Source of the DNA: Chryseobacterium indoltheticum
Lineage (GTDB): Bacteria; Bacteroidota; Bacteroidia; Flavobacteriales; Weeksellaceae
Direction of reading: 5' to 3'
Length of the DNA: 64,000 nucleotides
NCBI RefSeq assembly: GCF_003815915.1
Contig: NZ_CP033929.1
Location: 3,100,001 to 3,164,000, forward strand
This document shows, one piece after another, positions 44,301 through 52,419 of the stretch (positions are counted from its first letter, which is position 1; each line of letters opens with the position of its first letter). The notes under the pieces are model-generated. The model was not told the origin of the DNA. It did not search any database and saw only the letters and a list, made by a program, of their open reading frames with translations. Position numbers and translations under genes: made by a program.

Positions 44301-46068
44301 TGAGACCACTGATTTTCATACCTCCCGACGCTGAAAAACGTTCTTCCTGTAACCCTACAGTTATCTCAAATCCCAGATTGGCATAGCCATTATCCGCTTC
44401 TACAAATATGTTTTTGATGCTTGCAGGAAAACCTACTAATTTTTGCTCTCCCTGCACTCCAAAATATTGTGCAGTGATGTAAGGTGCTCGGGTTTGAAGC
44501 GTCAGTTCCTGGAATTTAATTCCTTTAAAATCTGCGTCTTTCTTTGCATTGGGATCGTTGTTGTTTTCAGTAGATTTTCCATTAGCTCCGATTGCCAAGG
44601 TTCCTGTAAGCACGGCTTTTGGTAAAAATTCTCTGTTTTTAACCTTTAATTCTAAGTAAGAACCGGGAGCAATTGTTGCTTTTGCGCTCCAGATATCAAA
44701 ATTGATATGATCTAAAGTAGCCACTGTGATCATATACTCCTCTTCGGTAATTACCCCCTGATAACCTAGGCGATCAGGTAAATTCTCATTCTGATTAGCA
44801 TTATTCTGTTTCTGGACTGGTAACTGTATTTTCCCTTTAAGATTTGCCCCAACAATTTTTGAGGCAGCTAGATCTACCCCAATCTGATCAAGAGAATATC
44901 TCCATGAATTTTGTTCACTTGTAATCCCTTTTTCTAAAGGAAATAAATTATTTGCTGAGAAGTTGCCTGAAACTCCATAAGAGTCTATTAACAGATTTTG
45001 CGCCTGAAAGGACACTCTTCTATCAATATGATCTTCTGTTTTAAACTCCTGTGGAAGACCTACATATAAAGATTCTACGTAAAGACCCCGCCATGAGTCT
45101 GTTCCCCCAATCAAGTATCCGTGAGTGGCATAATATTGTGGAAAGAGAACATTAGGATCTGTTCTCAAATCACTTAGATCCAAGACGGCATTATTGACAT
45201 AGAAAGAGAAAAAGCCTTTATCCTGATTTTTGATCTGCGATGTTATAGCAAATGGTGTGATGCTTACATTGACCAGCAAATCATTCCAGTCACTGGCTTT
45301 TAAGGCAAAATCACCTTGTACACGATTGGTGTAGCCGTCATTTCCTACTTCGGGAAGTACCGCACCATTGCTATCCAGGGGAACGAGGACGTTTCTGGAA
45401 ATCTGAACGTTTCCCTTGAGAGCAAGTTCTTTGATCCCGTCACAATCAATTATGACATAGGTATTTACATCAACACTTTCTCCGCTGTATTTGTTCATCA
45501 CTCCTCCTTCCAAAGTGAGCATCCATTGGTCTTGATTAAACGGGATATGAATGTTGCCAAGCAATGAAAGCTTTGCGTCACCTATTATCTTTCCTTTATA
45601 AGAAAGCATGACACCTTCTGCACCAAAATATAAAGTTCGTTTACCTCCTTCTGCGCCGGCTTGTGGCGTTACAACTCTTGCATAAACATTAATTAAAGCA
45701 TACTCAGGAGTAAATTTAGCTTTGGTAACAACAATTCCATATTCAACATTTGATATATTCTCTTTAAGACCTATCGGAAATTCTGTTAGCTCATTGGGAT
45801 TAATTGTATTTGTAAAATTACCACTGCTTTCCAGTTCATTAAATGCTCCCATTGCTTTACCGATTTCTCTGTCAGTTTCCGGGTCATTATTAAAGTACGT
45901 CGAAAACTTATCTATTTTTTCAATGGATAAGTGCTTATTATTTTTAATATTGCTTAAAGAATTAGTATTGAGTTGGAGAGAATCTCCTCTGGTATAAGAA
46001 TTATTGCCCTTAACAGTATTAAAAAAAATACATGATACGGCAATAAATATAAAATATATTTTTGTCAT
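41365..46068 (-). CDS. Giant exported protein of unknown function, partner of the toxin gene
   Basis: A 1567-aa protein (ATG at 46068; a TTG precedes it) with a Sec signal (IFIAVSCIFFNTVKGNN). I do not recognise a family. Residues about 75-850 are long runs of beta strands with repeated statements of the type LNIDSYGVSGNFSANNLF, ITAQYFGVQGEQKLVGFPASIKNIFVEADNGYANLGFEITVGL, reminiscent of elongated envelope-spanning or barrel-like folds. A run about 930-1010 includes a polyproline stretch (IPGSPPPPPEV). About 1170-1330 looks Ig-like, and the C-terminus is helical then strand-rich. It heads the unit 63 bp before the toxin gene, so a role in export or surface presentation of the toxin is a hypothesis. 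Confidence 0.55.
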   Translation of the reverse strand: MTKIYFIFIAVSCIFFNTVKGNNSYTRGDSLQLNTNSLSNIKNNKHLSIEKIDKFSTYFNNDPETDREIGKAMGAFNELESSGNFTNTINPNELTEFPIGLKENISNVEYGIVVTKAKFTPEYALINVYARVVTPQAGAEGGKRTLYFGAEGVMLSYKGKIIGDAKLSLLGNIHIPFNQDQWMLTLEGGVMNKYSGESVDVNTYVIIDCDGIKELALKGNVQISRNVLVPLDSNGAVLPEVGNDGYTNRVQGDFALKASDWNDLLVNVSITPFAITSQIKNQDKGFFSFYVNNAVLDLSDLRTDPNVLFPQYYATHGYLIGGTDSWRGLYVESLYVGLPQEFKTEDHIDRRVSFQAQNLLIDSYGVSGNFSANNLFPLEKGITSEQNSWRYSLDQIGVDLAASKIVGANLKGKIQLPVQKQNNANQNENLPDRLGYQGVITEEEYMITVATLDHINFDIWSAKATIAPGSYLELKVKNREFLPKAVLTGTLAIGANGKSTENNNDPNAKKDADFKGIKFQELTLQTRAPYITAQYFGVQGEQKLVGFPASIKNIFVEADNGYANLGFEITVGLQEERFSASGGMKISGLIINENNRQRWRYDGFNLTKLGLKNVDIGVAIVSGEFQIMRNDPLYGDGFTAHLNAKLKELNIEVNVNAAYGFSTFRYWGFEGSVDGLKIQASVLTITGFTGGAFYRMVPNRDMSADPAYRDKALVLTPDNTVGLALRAGIYGSIASKNAVSIMAGFNMSTNPNGGLANVGFIGEALVMADLSKLIPGDPLAGVKDKFKEMVGKSEFLNKLKDDEIVNSFLDTKAVDEQYPVTKDVKGAIYAKLAMNYDFNNSVFHANLDVFVNIANGIISGIGPNGRAGWAVVHIAPNEWYMHIGTPTDMIGLKVGFGSFSLQSGSYFMVGNRIPGSPPPPPEVADILGLKLDDIDYMSSLNALGDGKGFAFGTHLKFDTGDMTALFLYARFQAGLGTDIMLKDYGEAKCSNRGGDQIGINGWYANGQAYVYLQGELGIKIKLWFIKKRIPIIKAGVASLLQAKGPNPYWVRGYLGGYYNLLGGMIKGRFRFKMEFGEECVLENASVLGGMKIITDLTPKNDDTDVDVFAIPQATFAMRVNEPIVIPEDDGDHTYKIVVEKMTIVDDQGKEIKGVIEYANSKDVANFVSDDILPPSKTLKAIMQVSFMEKKNGMYEVVMVDGQKAIEVEERTFTTGTAPNVIPLSNIKYAYPVAEQENYYTQESNKGYIKLKRGQDYLFDDPNWTTKIVFAADSPAESNFSYNGNDNIVNFTVPNLSKQKDYTLALIAKNKNGAGNSSGNQTEEQTVKTEENEDDSAVSVTTEVKKAQNLSKNGEIDRLSFVFRTSKYNTMSDKLSALNFNSLWIKLHSDVVTLQNNMNADEYFDVTELTGSKYTDNKPLINLMALMDDSFAAKFKGLFYDAYPVDQLTLDRAESEEDFAGIPPVKAFPVFTSYLQYLGSDKGNTFLKQTFPYKYDLFSFYKSDWYVLVSKSASKYVGIPLNARPQAINNLLRSTYGIIPTLKYRVKAKYILPGDKAGSEKQIDYEFK

Positions 46069-46083
46069 CAATCTGAGTTTTCA

Positions 46084-46091
46084 CAAAGGTA
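46084..46091 (-). promoter_or_regulatory. Putative -7 box TACCTTTG of the 22-kb toxin/surface unit
   Basis: On the minus strand TACCTTTG matches TAnnTTTG and lies 15 bp before the ATG at 46068, implying a very short leader. No -33 TTG is seen. The remaining 46092-46363 holds no gene; it is the divergent control region shared with the AraC-type regulator. Confidence 0.45.
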
Positions 46092-46363
46092 AGCAATAAA
46101 CAGAATTAAAATTCAGTATCGATAAAAATCTACAAAGCTTTGTGTGAATACTTTGCACTTACATTTATTATTCTATTAAATTAATGAAATTATTAAATCT
46201 ATACATCGAAAACTCTACTCACTAAAAAATCTTAATAGCTGAAATGATGAGTCCAAAGTCTTAAAATAAATTCATCTTTATCAATTCGCCTGAAAGAGCT
46301 ATATTTAAAGAATAATTACCATGATATGCCGAGGCAAGTCTTTGAAATAACTCTTATCCAAAA

Positions 46364-47491
46364 TTGATTTATACAACGCTTTTAAATATTGCTATTTTCC
46401 AGGGAATAGTATTGGGATTAGTGATTTTGAAGTCCTCCCTGTTCACTAGTCATTCAAACAAATATTTAGCCTACTTACTGTTTACGCTTTCAATTAAATT
46501 ACTGACTCATGTTTTTGAGATTCAGCAGGTATTTACTTCTTATCCTCTTCTGCGTTTTGTAGACAACATCGAATGGGTATTTCTGATACCAGCTTTCCTA
46601 TTCCTCTTTATTAAAAACAAAACAGATCATACCGGAAAAAGCAAACTAAAAGATTACTGGTGTTTTATTCCATTTGTCTATTCCGCTATCCTTAATATTA
46701 TAAACGATCTTGATCATATTGCCGGGATTTATAATTTCCCAGATGCAGGTCTCGCTATAATTAATGCACTTGGGTTGTTTCATCTTGTTTTAGCCGTTAC
46801 ATTCATTCCGTTCCTGCCGCTTTACTCTTATTTTATGATAAGACATCTCAAAGATTCTCAGGAAAAAAAATGGATATTTACCTTATTAACAATTGTTTCT
46901 TTATTATTATTTGCCTGGCTCATTACCGCCCTAGCCGGATTACTTCTTAACTATGATATTTCTTCTACAATGAGTGCTGTGGCTTTATTTGCAACATTTA
47001 TTATTCATTGGACAGCATATATCGGCATTTACAAATATAAACTAGCAAAAAACAAAGAGGCCATCTACAATTTTCTAAATCAAGATTCAGCTATTTTGTA
47101 TCCTAATCTGCAAACTGTACAAAAAAATGGTAATGACACACCACATGAACATAAGGAATCTATCACAGCAGATAACCTTTATTTTCAAAAATTAGAATTT
47201 CTTTGTAAAGATCAGCACATTTATACCGACAGTACATTAAACAGAGAAAAAGTAGCTGAAAAATTAGGCATAAGCGCAGGATATGTTTCACAAATTGTAA
47301 ATACGGTAACAGGAGACAATTTTGCGCATTATATCAATCAATATCGTGTGGAAGCTGTTAAGGAAATGATGTCGGATCCGGAATATGCACATTATACTTT
47401 GCTCACAATGGGCCTAGAATCTGGTTTTACCTCAAAAACAACTTTTTACAATGCCTTTAAAAAAGTAACCGGTAAGACACCCAATGCATAA
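46364..47491 (+). CDS. Membrane-anchored AraC-family transcription regulator
   Basis: A 375-aa protein with about seven membrane segments in residues 1-230 (IAIFQGIVLGLVILKSSLF; AYLLFTLSIKLLTHV; WVFLIPAFLFLFI; FHLVLAVTFIPFLPLYSYF; IFTLLTIVSLLLFAWLITALAGLLL; AVALFATFIIHWTAYIGIY) and a C-terminal AraC/XylS helix-turn-helix pair (about 280-375: NREKVAEKLGISAGYVSQIVN and LLTMGLESGFTSKTTFYNAFKKVTGKTP). The only possible start is the TTG at 46364. This one-component sensor type is common in Bacteroidota. It is divergent from the toxin/surface unit and precedes a small porin-like gene, so either could be its target. Confidence 0.85.
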   Translation: MIYTTLLNIAIFQGIVLGLVILKSSLFTSHSNKYLAYLLFTLSIKLLTHVFEIQQVFTSYPLLRFVDNIEWVFLIPAFLFLFIKNKTDHTGKSKLKDYWCFIPFVYSAILNIINDLDHIAGIYNFPDAGLAIINALGLFHLVLAVTFIPFLPLYSYFMIRHLKDSQEKKWIFTLLTIVSLLLFAWLITALAGLLLNYDISSTMSAVALFATFIIHWTAYIGIYKYKLAKNKEAIYNFLNQDSAILYPNLQTVQKNGNDTPHEHKESITADNLYFQKLEFLCKDQHIYTDSTLNREKVAEKLGISAGYVSQIVNTVTGDNFAHYINQYRVEAVKEMMSDPEYAHYTLLTMGLESGFTSKTTFYNAFKKVTGKTPNA

Positions 47492-47599
47492 AAAAACAGC
47501 AACAAATAAGTACCATTTTATCCATTTTTAAGCTTTTGAAACCCTTTCTAATTTGATTTATTTGAGTTTTGCACTTAAATAATTCAAATTAACTTTTTT

Positions 47600-48138
47600 A
47601 TGAAAAAGAACTTTTTACTGTTCATCATTTTGTTTGCTTTCTGCTCTGTGAATGCCCAAAATGAAACTGATGCAAACCCTTATCAGAAAAACAATGAAAT
47701 TAAGCTGAATCTTATCACGCCATTATCCGGCGCTGTGGAAGTTGGTTTTGAACGGTACCTCAACAAAAAGTCATCGGTGGAATCTCTGCATTATTTGTAT
47801 ATGATCATACAAAAGAAAACGATATGAATTACTTCGTCTCCCCATATTACAGATACTATTTCGGAAAAAAATATGCTTCAGGTTTTTTTGTCGAAGGATT
47901 TGGAATGTTCACTTCCATTGACGGAACAAAAGTATACGCAGCAGACAATGTGACCTTCACTGAAGGCAAAGATGTTTACGATCTTGCACTAGGCGCCGGT
48001 TTTGGATGGAAAGTGGTTACCCAAAAAGGATTTGTTTTTGAAGCCAATGTCGGCTACGGAAGACTAATCTTCAATGCAGATAAAACAGATCACAATCAGG
48101 TTTTAAAACTTGGATTGAGTATTGGCTACCGATTTTAA
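47600..48138 (+). pseudogene. DUF3575-like outer-membrane beta-barrel gene with a one-base frameshift
   Basis: The first frame (47600-47827) encodes a signal peptide and the barrel start ...EVGFERYLNKKSSV, then nonsense. The second frame continues GISALFVYDHTKENDMNYFVSPYYRYYFGKKYASGFFVEGFGMF and ends GLSIGYRF with a terminal aromatic residue. Joining them needs one extra base near 47777-47781, where GTGGA probably was GTGGGA. The restored protein of about 179 aa fits the DUF3575/OMP_b-brl group. Either a true pseudogene, a phase-variable G run (too short to be likely), or a sequencing error. Confidence 0.8.
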
Positions 48139-48218
48139 TATCAATTGATCTAAATACCAAACAGAGTAAGATTTTGTTTGTAGAAATAGCGCTATTCCTC
48201 ATTGTATTACAACAAAAA

Positions 48219-48254
48219 CCCACAGTGAAAAGGTTTCTTTCCTCTTACTGTGGG
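48219..48254. terminator. Bidirectional terminator between convergent units
   Basis: CCCACAGT and ACTGTGGG form an 8-bp perfect stem; A-rich sequence on the left and CTTTATTTTAG on the right make it usable in both directions, between the porin-like gene (+) and the tail-fibre gene (-). Confidence 0.75.
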
Positions 48255-48311
48255 CTTTATTTTAGTTAAATATTTACTAAACTTTTAATTTGTTGGAAAA
48301 CGTTTTAATTC

Positions 48312-51300
48312 CTACCAAACAAAGTCACATGGTTGTTGTCTTTCAGCAATTACTCTTTGTGATTTCGTTACATACAATCTAAGAAAGCAACGTGCACTAA
48401 GAGTAGCTATAAGCTTGCCTTGTATTTTAACCGCCATTGTGCCTCCAGATTGATCAAAATTGTAAATGACGATCTGTTGTTTAGGATAAACTCTTTTAAA
48501 ATCAACAGTCATTTTAACCTGTTCGCCAATAATATGGATCAGTCTATTTCTATCATCTACAGCAAGGACGCCGGAAGGATCTATATTATATTCGTGTGGA
48601 TCTAATCTAATGGCATAATCAGATTGATCATTAACAATTTCATCTCTTAAAGTAGCTAAGTTACCATTAGGAATAAATAGGGTATCAGGATTTTCATCTT
48701 CTGATTTAAAGTTTTTACTTGCCTTTACAGATCCCTCTACAGTCAACTTATCATCCTTATTAGCCTCTCTTCCCATTCCGAAGAGTTGTGTATCTACATT
48801 GAAGTTTAACCCATCAAAATTGCCGTAACGTGAACCATATTTATAATATTCATTTTGTTTACCCGAAACAAATCTTTCAAAAGTATGATCCATCATCCCC
48901 GATTCATTTCCGTAGAAGCCATCTGCAAGCATTAATCTTGAACCTGTATTGATGGAAAATTCTTCATTTAGTTTTAATCCATATTGAGAAGCATAATTCC
49001 ATTGCTGAATATTTAAATTGGTAAAATCTGCATCTGTCCAGAATTTAGTCCACTTACCCCATTTATCATCAATTCCTTTTCTAAGTTTCAACATTGGAGC
49101 TCCCGCACCATTGCTACCACTTTGATTTGCAAATGCCAACTGATAAGAAGAATCACCTGTAGAAGCAGTTGTACCGTCCCAAGGAGCAAAAGTCATAATA
49201 CCTGCGTAATTTCCAGAACCTCCCAAACCAGCACTCGTAGAATTAGCAAAATCAAATCTCACCCTTCGGGGAGTAGAGTTTGGTGTTATATCATCTGGAT
49301 TTCTTGATCCGTCTCTTGATGTTACAAAGTAATTGGTAAGATTTACAGAATTATTTCCGCTTATATATAATTGTTGTCCGCCTTCGCTTTCAGAACTAGT
49401 GATTAATTCGATTTGGCTTTTATTTACTGCATGTGCACCGAGGGTTCCATTTGGAATAACAGGGCTATGAGTAAATGTCTTAGTATCTGATATAGTCTCA
49501 ACACCACTGCTTTTTACAAATAAATTTAAAGACTCGTTTTTAGTGTAATAATTTGATAATGCAGAATAGGGAAGATATCCTGCATTGGCATGATTTCCCC
49601 AACCAAATGCAGTTTCACCGTTATTAATTCTTGAATCGTTACCTTGTGCAATAGTATTTACAGTTGTTCCGTATGTTGGCGTAAAATTGGTTCCTGATAA
49701 GACAATACCATTACTGCTTGTATAGATTGTGTTACTATCTGTCCAGGGAACATTTACTACAGCTTGATTATTATTATTCAGTTGCACAGCATAAGAACGT
49801 CCTTTTATTTCTGTAACTGAATTTGGGGCCATATTATTTGCAACATCAGAAAATAATCTTATCCCTCCTAGTGAAGTTGATGTTGCTACTGTAAGCGAAT
49901 AGGAAGGTAAATTACCTTTAGTAACTGTAATTCCATTGGCATTTTGAGCAACATCTGTGATATAATTACCAGAACCTGATACTGTGATAGGTAAACTAAA
50001 TGCAGTTCCTGTTAATGTTAATCCATTCCCAGCGGTATAAGCTGTATTTGTATCAACCCAAGGCACATTAACAACAGCCTGACCTGCGGAGTTTAACTGA
50101 ATACCATAGGTTCTGCTTGCTGCAGCTGTAACTGTATTCGATGCAACTGTTTGTACAGTGTCACTGAATATTTCAACACCACCTTTATTAGTACTTGTCG
50201 CTGTAGGTAAAGTGTAAATAGTATCAGTAAATACTGCACCTGCCGGTACATTTGTCAAAACCTGAGAATCGTCTACTTTACCATCTAATGCACTTTGTAA
50301 TCCTGTGACCTGAGCAATTGTATGGGTATGGTTCACTGCTGATGCACCAACATCTGAATATGTTAAATTAACAACACCTGTTTGACCATTTACACTTTGA
50401 ACTGCCCCTGATGAAATTTCCACAAAGACACTTCCGCTCCATCTGTAAGACTTATTGGTATCTGTTGTGACATATATTTTACCGGTCTGCTTTTCATTTG
50501 CTGGTAATGCATTAATTACTGCTAAACTTGCACCTTCTATAACATCATCTACATAACTTGGTAATTGTGTAGTCGGTATTAATCCAGCAGCATCTAATGT
50601 AGCTACACCATTTGCAGCACCTCTTTGAGACAATGGGATATACAAACCTAACTGCGCAGTAGTGGCATACCCTGCATTGGCATGATTTCCCCAATTAAAT
50701 GCAGTGTTCCATTGAGAAGAGTTACCATGATTTAAAGTAGTAATCAAACCTGAATTATCTATTTTCAAAACCTCAGTTAAGCTTACTATGCCTCCATTAG
50801 TTCCTGTGCTAAGTCCAAAATTAAATGAAAAACCTTTGTGATTGTTGGCAGTAAATCCCCATGAATGTAAATTACCTCTTGGTTGAATGAAATTTGTTCC
50901 ATCCCATTGTAAATTATGTCCCATCCATGCGCCATATCCCGATAATGCACCAGCCACACCCGTATGAAAAACTGAAGATCCTACGCTCGTTTGAGTTCCT
51001 AATAATATATTATGGTTATCAGTGTATTGAGAAGTATTATTATTGAATATTATTTGATTTACATTCGATGAATCTCCTTTTGGTCTAAGATAAATATTAG
51101 TTCCTTCCGATGAAATTACAGTGTCTGTTCCTGATGTTCTAAATCTCGTAACATTATTTCTTTGCAAAATAAGTTCACTATTAAAATTTAAATTACCTTT
51201 TAAAGAAGCATTGCCTATGTTATCGACCCAAAAAGTTCTATTAGATAAAACTAAATTTGCATTTGTTCCTACTGCAAATGTATCAGCATCAGCTAGTCCC

Positions 51301-52418
51301 ATATACATAGAAGGTGTATCAAAACCTAAAGCAATACTATTATTGATAGTGGAACCTGGTCTTAATACTGTTAAACTATTTGCTCCTGTTCCATTAAATA
51401 TCCAATTACCCGATGTTGTTTTATCACCTGTTAATCCAGTTTGATTTGTATTTGATGTTATAGCAGAACTTCCTAGATCAACACTGTTTAACATTGTTTT
51501 CCATACCCCCCAAGAAGAACCGTTATAATTTCTTTTATAAGTTATATTATTGTTATAAGTAGTATATTCTTGTATTACACCATTGATTGTAGTTCTATAA
51601 ACATTTAAAGACCCGGCATTAGCAATAGGATAATTTCTTGCTATGGTTGCATTAGCATCAGCAGTTTGATTATAAAAACCAGGCGTTGTGATCGTATTTA
51701 AACTATTATCGCTTAACGCTGTTGGGGCTTTTGGAATAGAACCTATATTGTTTGCATCAGTCCAACTTCTGGATGCCACTACTTCTGTAGCAACATTAGC
51801 AATTGAAATATAAGAAGAAACGTCTGTTTCAATGGTTTGTAACCAGCCTTTTGACCAATCAAAATTTGCACCAGAATGGAAAGATACTACCCTTTCAACT
51901 TCAACATTCAGATAGGTATTCCATACTGTTGTTGCTTCACCTATATTGATACAAACCATTCCAGCCGCATCAATTCCCACATTAATTATATTCGTAGGGA
52001 AATTATCTGAACACTCAATAATAGCCTTATGACTTCCGTTAACCGCTACGCCGGTTATCTTATAGAATCCAATTCTTATATTACCTAAAATTCTATTTTG
52101 CCAACCATAAATTTTTAAAGTTACATCAAACATTGTTGCAGATGTACTTGCTTGTGGAAACTTAAAGCTCAAAATCCCAACCTGATTGGCATTACTAGAT
52201 CTTTGGTAAACTTTATTGAAAACCCGTGAGCTATTTTCAAATTTTGAAAGGCTTCCGGAAGTAAAATTGAGGTTTTTATCCCCCATATTAATTTCTGTAT
52301 TCGCAGGAATATATGAAGTATTATCTAAACTACCATCCGCCTTTAAAAAGTGGGCGGCAGTACCGCCCGTCACTCTATAACCTTTGGAGGTGTTATAATA
52401 TGAGTATTTAACATCCAT
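48312..52418 (-). CDS. Giant tail-fibre-like protein (module 2)
   Basis: A 1368-aa protein without signal peptide. The N-terminus MDVKYSYYNTSKGYRVTGGTAA matches the neighbouring 472-aa protein (MDIKYAYYRSSVGYKIEGKT). It contains phage-tail-fibre cassettes: GAANGVATLDAAGLIPTTQLPSYVDD, KIYVTTDTNKSYRWSGSVFVEIS, NGQTGVVNLTYSDVGA, several GWGNHANAGY and TAGNGLTLTGTAFSLPI repeats. The C-terminal 220 residues (NEYYKYGSRYGNFDGLNFNVD, FGMGREANKDDKLTVEGSV) match the end of the 1600-aa fibre. Tail fibres bind the target cell in phages and contractile injection systems. Last gene of the cluster. Confidence 0.78.
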   Translation of the reverse strand: MDVKYSYYNTSKGYRVTGGTAAHFLKADGSLDNTSYIPANTEINMGDKNLNFTSGSLSKFENSSRVFNKVYQRSSNANQVGILSFKFPQASTSATMFDVTLKIYGWQNRILGNIRIGFYKITGVAVNGSHKAIIECSDNFPTNIINVGIDAAGMVCINIGEATTVWNTYLNVEVERVVSFHSGANFDWSKGWLQTIETDVSSYISIANVATEVVASRSWTDANNIGSIPKAPTALSDNSLNTITTPGFYNQTADANATIARNYPIANAGSLNVYRTTINGVIQEYTTYNNNITYKRNYNGSSWGVWKTMLNSVDLGSSAITSNTNQTGLTGDKTTSGNWIFNGTGANSLTVLRPGSTINNSIALGFDTPSMYMGLADADTFAVGTNANLVLSNRTFWVDNIGNASLKGNLNFNSELILQRNNVTRFRTSGTDTVISSEGTNIYLRPKGDSSNVNQIIFNNNTSQYTDNHNILLGTQTSVGSSVFHTGVAGALSGYGAWMGHNLQWDGTNFIQPRGNLHSWGFTANNHKGFSFNFGLSTGTNGGIVSLTEVLKIDNSGLITTLNHGNSSQWNTAFNWGNHANAGYATTAQLGLYIPLSQRGAANGVATLDAAGLIPTTQLPSYVDDVIEGASLAVINALPANEKQTGKIYVTTDTNKSYRWSGSVFVEISSGAVQSVNGQTGVVNLTYSDVGASAVNHTHTIAQVTGLQSALDGKVDDSQVLTNVPAGAVFTDTIYTLPTATSTNKGGVEIFSDTVQTVASNTVTAAASRTYGIQLNSAGQAVVNVPWVDTNTAYTAGNGLTLTGTAFSLPITVSGSGNYITDVAQNANGITVTKGNLPSYSLTVATSTSLGGIRLFSDVANNMAPNSVTEIKGRSYAVQLNNNNQAVVNVPWTDSNTIYTSSNGIVLSGTNFTPTYGTTVNTIAQGNDSRINNGETAFGWGNHANAGYLPYSALSNYYTKNESLNLFVKSSGVETISDTKTFTHSPVIPNGTLGAHAVNKSQIELITSSESEGGQQLYISGNNSVNLTNYFVTSRDGSRNPDDITPNSTPRRVRFDFANSTSAGLGGSGNYAGIMTFAPWDGTTASTGDSSYQLAFANQSGSNGAGAPMLKLRKGIDDKWGKWTKFWTDADFTNLNIQQWNYASQYGLKLNEEFSINTGSRLMLADGFYGNESGMMDHTFERFVSGKQNEYYKYGSRYGNFDGLNFNVDTQLFGMGREANKDDKLTVEGSVKASKNFKSEDENPDTLFIPNGNLATLRDEIVNDQSDYAIRLDPHEYNIDPSGVLAVDDRNRLIHIIGEQVKMTVDFKRVYPKQQIVIYNFDQSGGTMAVKIQGKLIATLSARCFLRLYVTKSQRVIAERQQPCDFVW

Positions 52419-52419
52419 T

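Noticed and set aside
47777..47781. Programmed ribosomal frameshift in the porin-like gene
   Set aside because: There is no slippery heptamer or downstream structure; a one-base loss or sequencing error is simpler.
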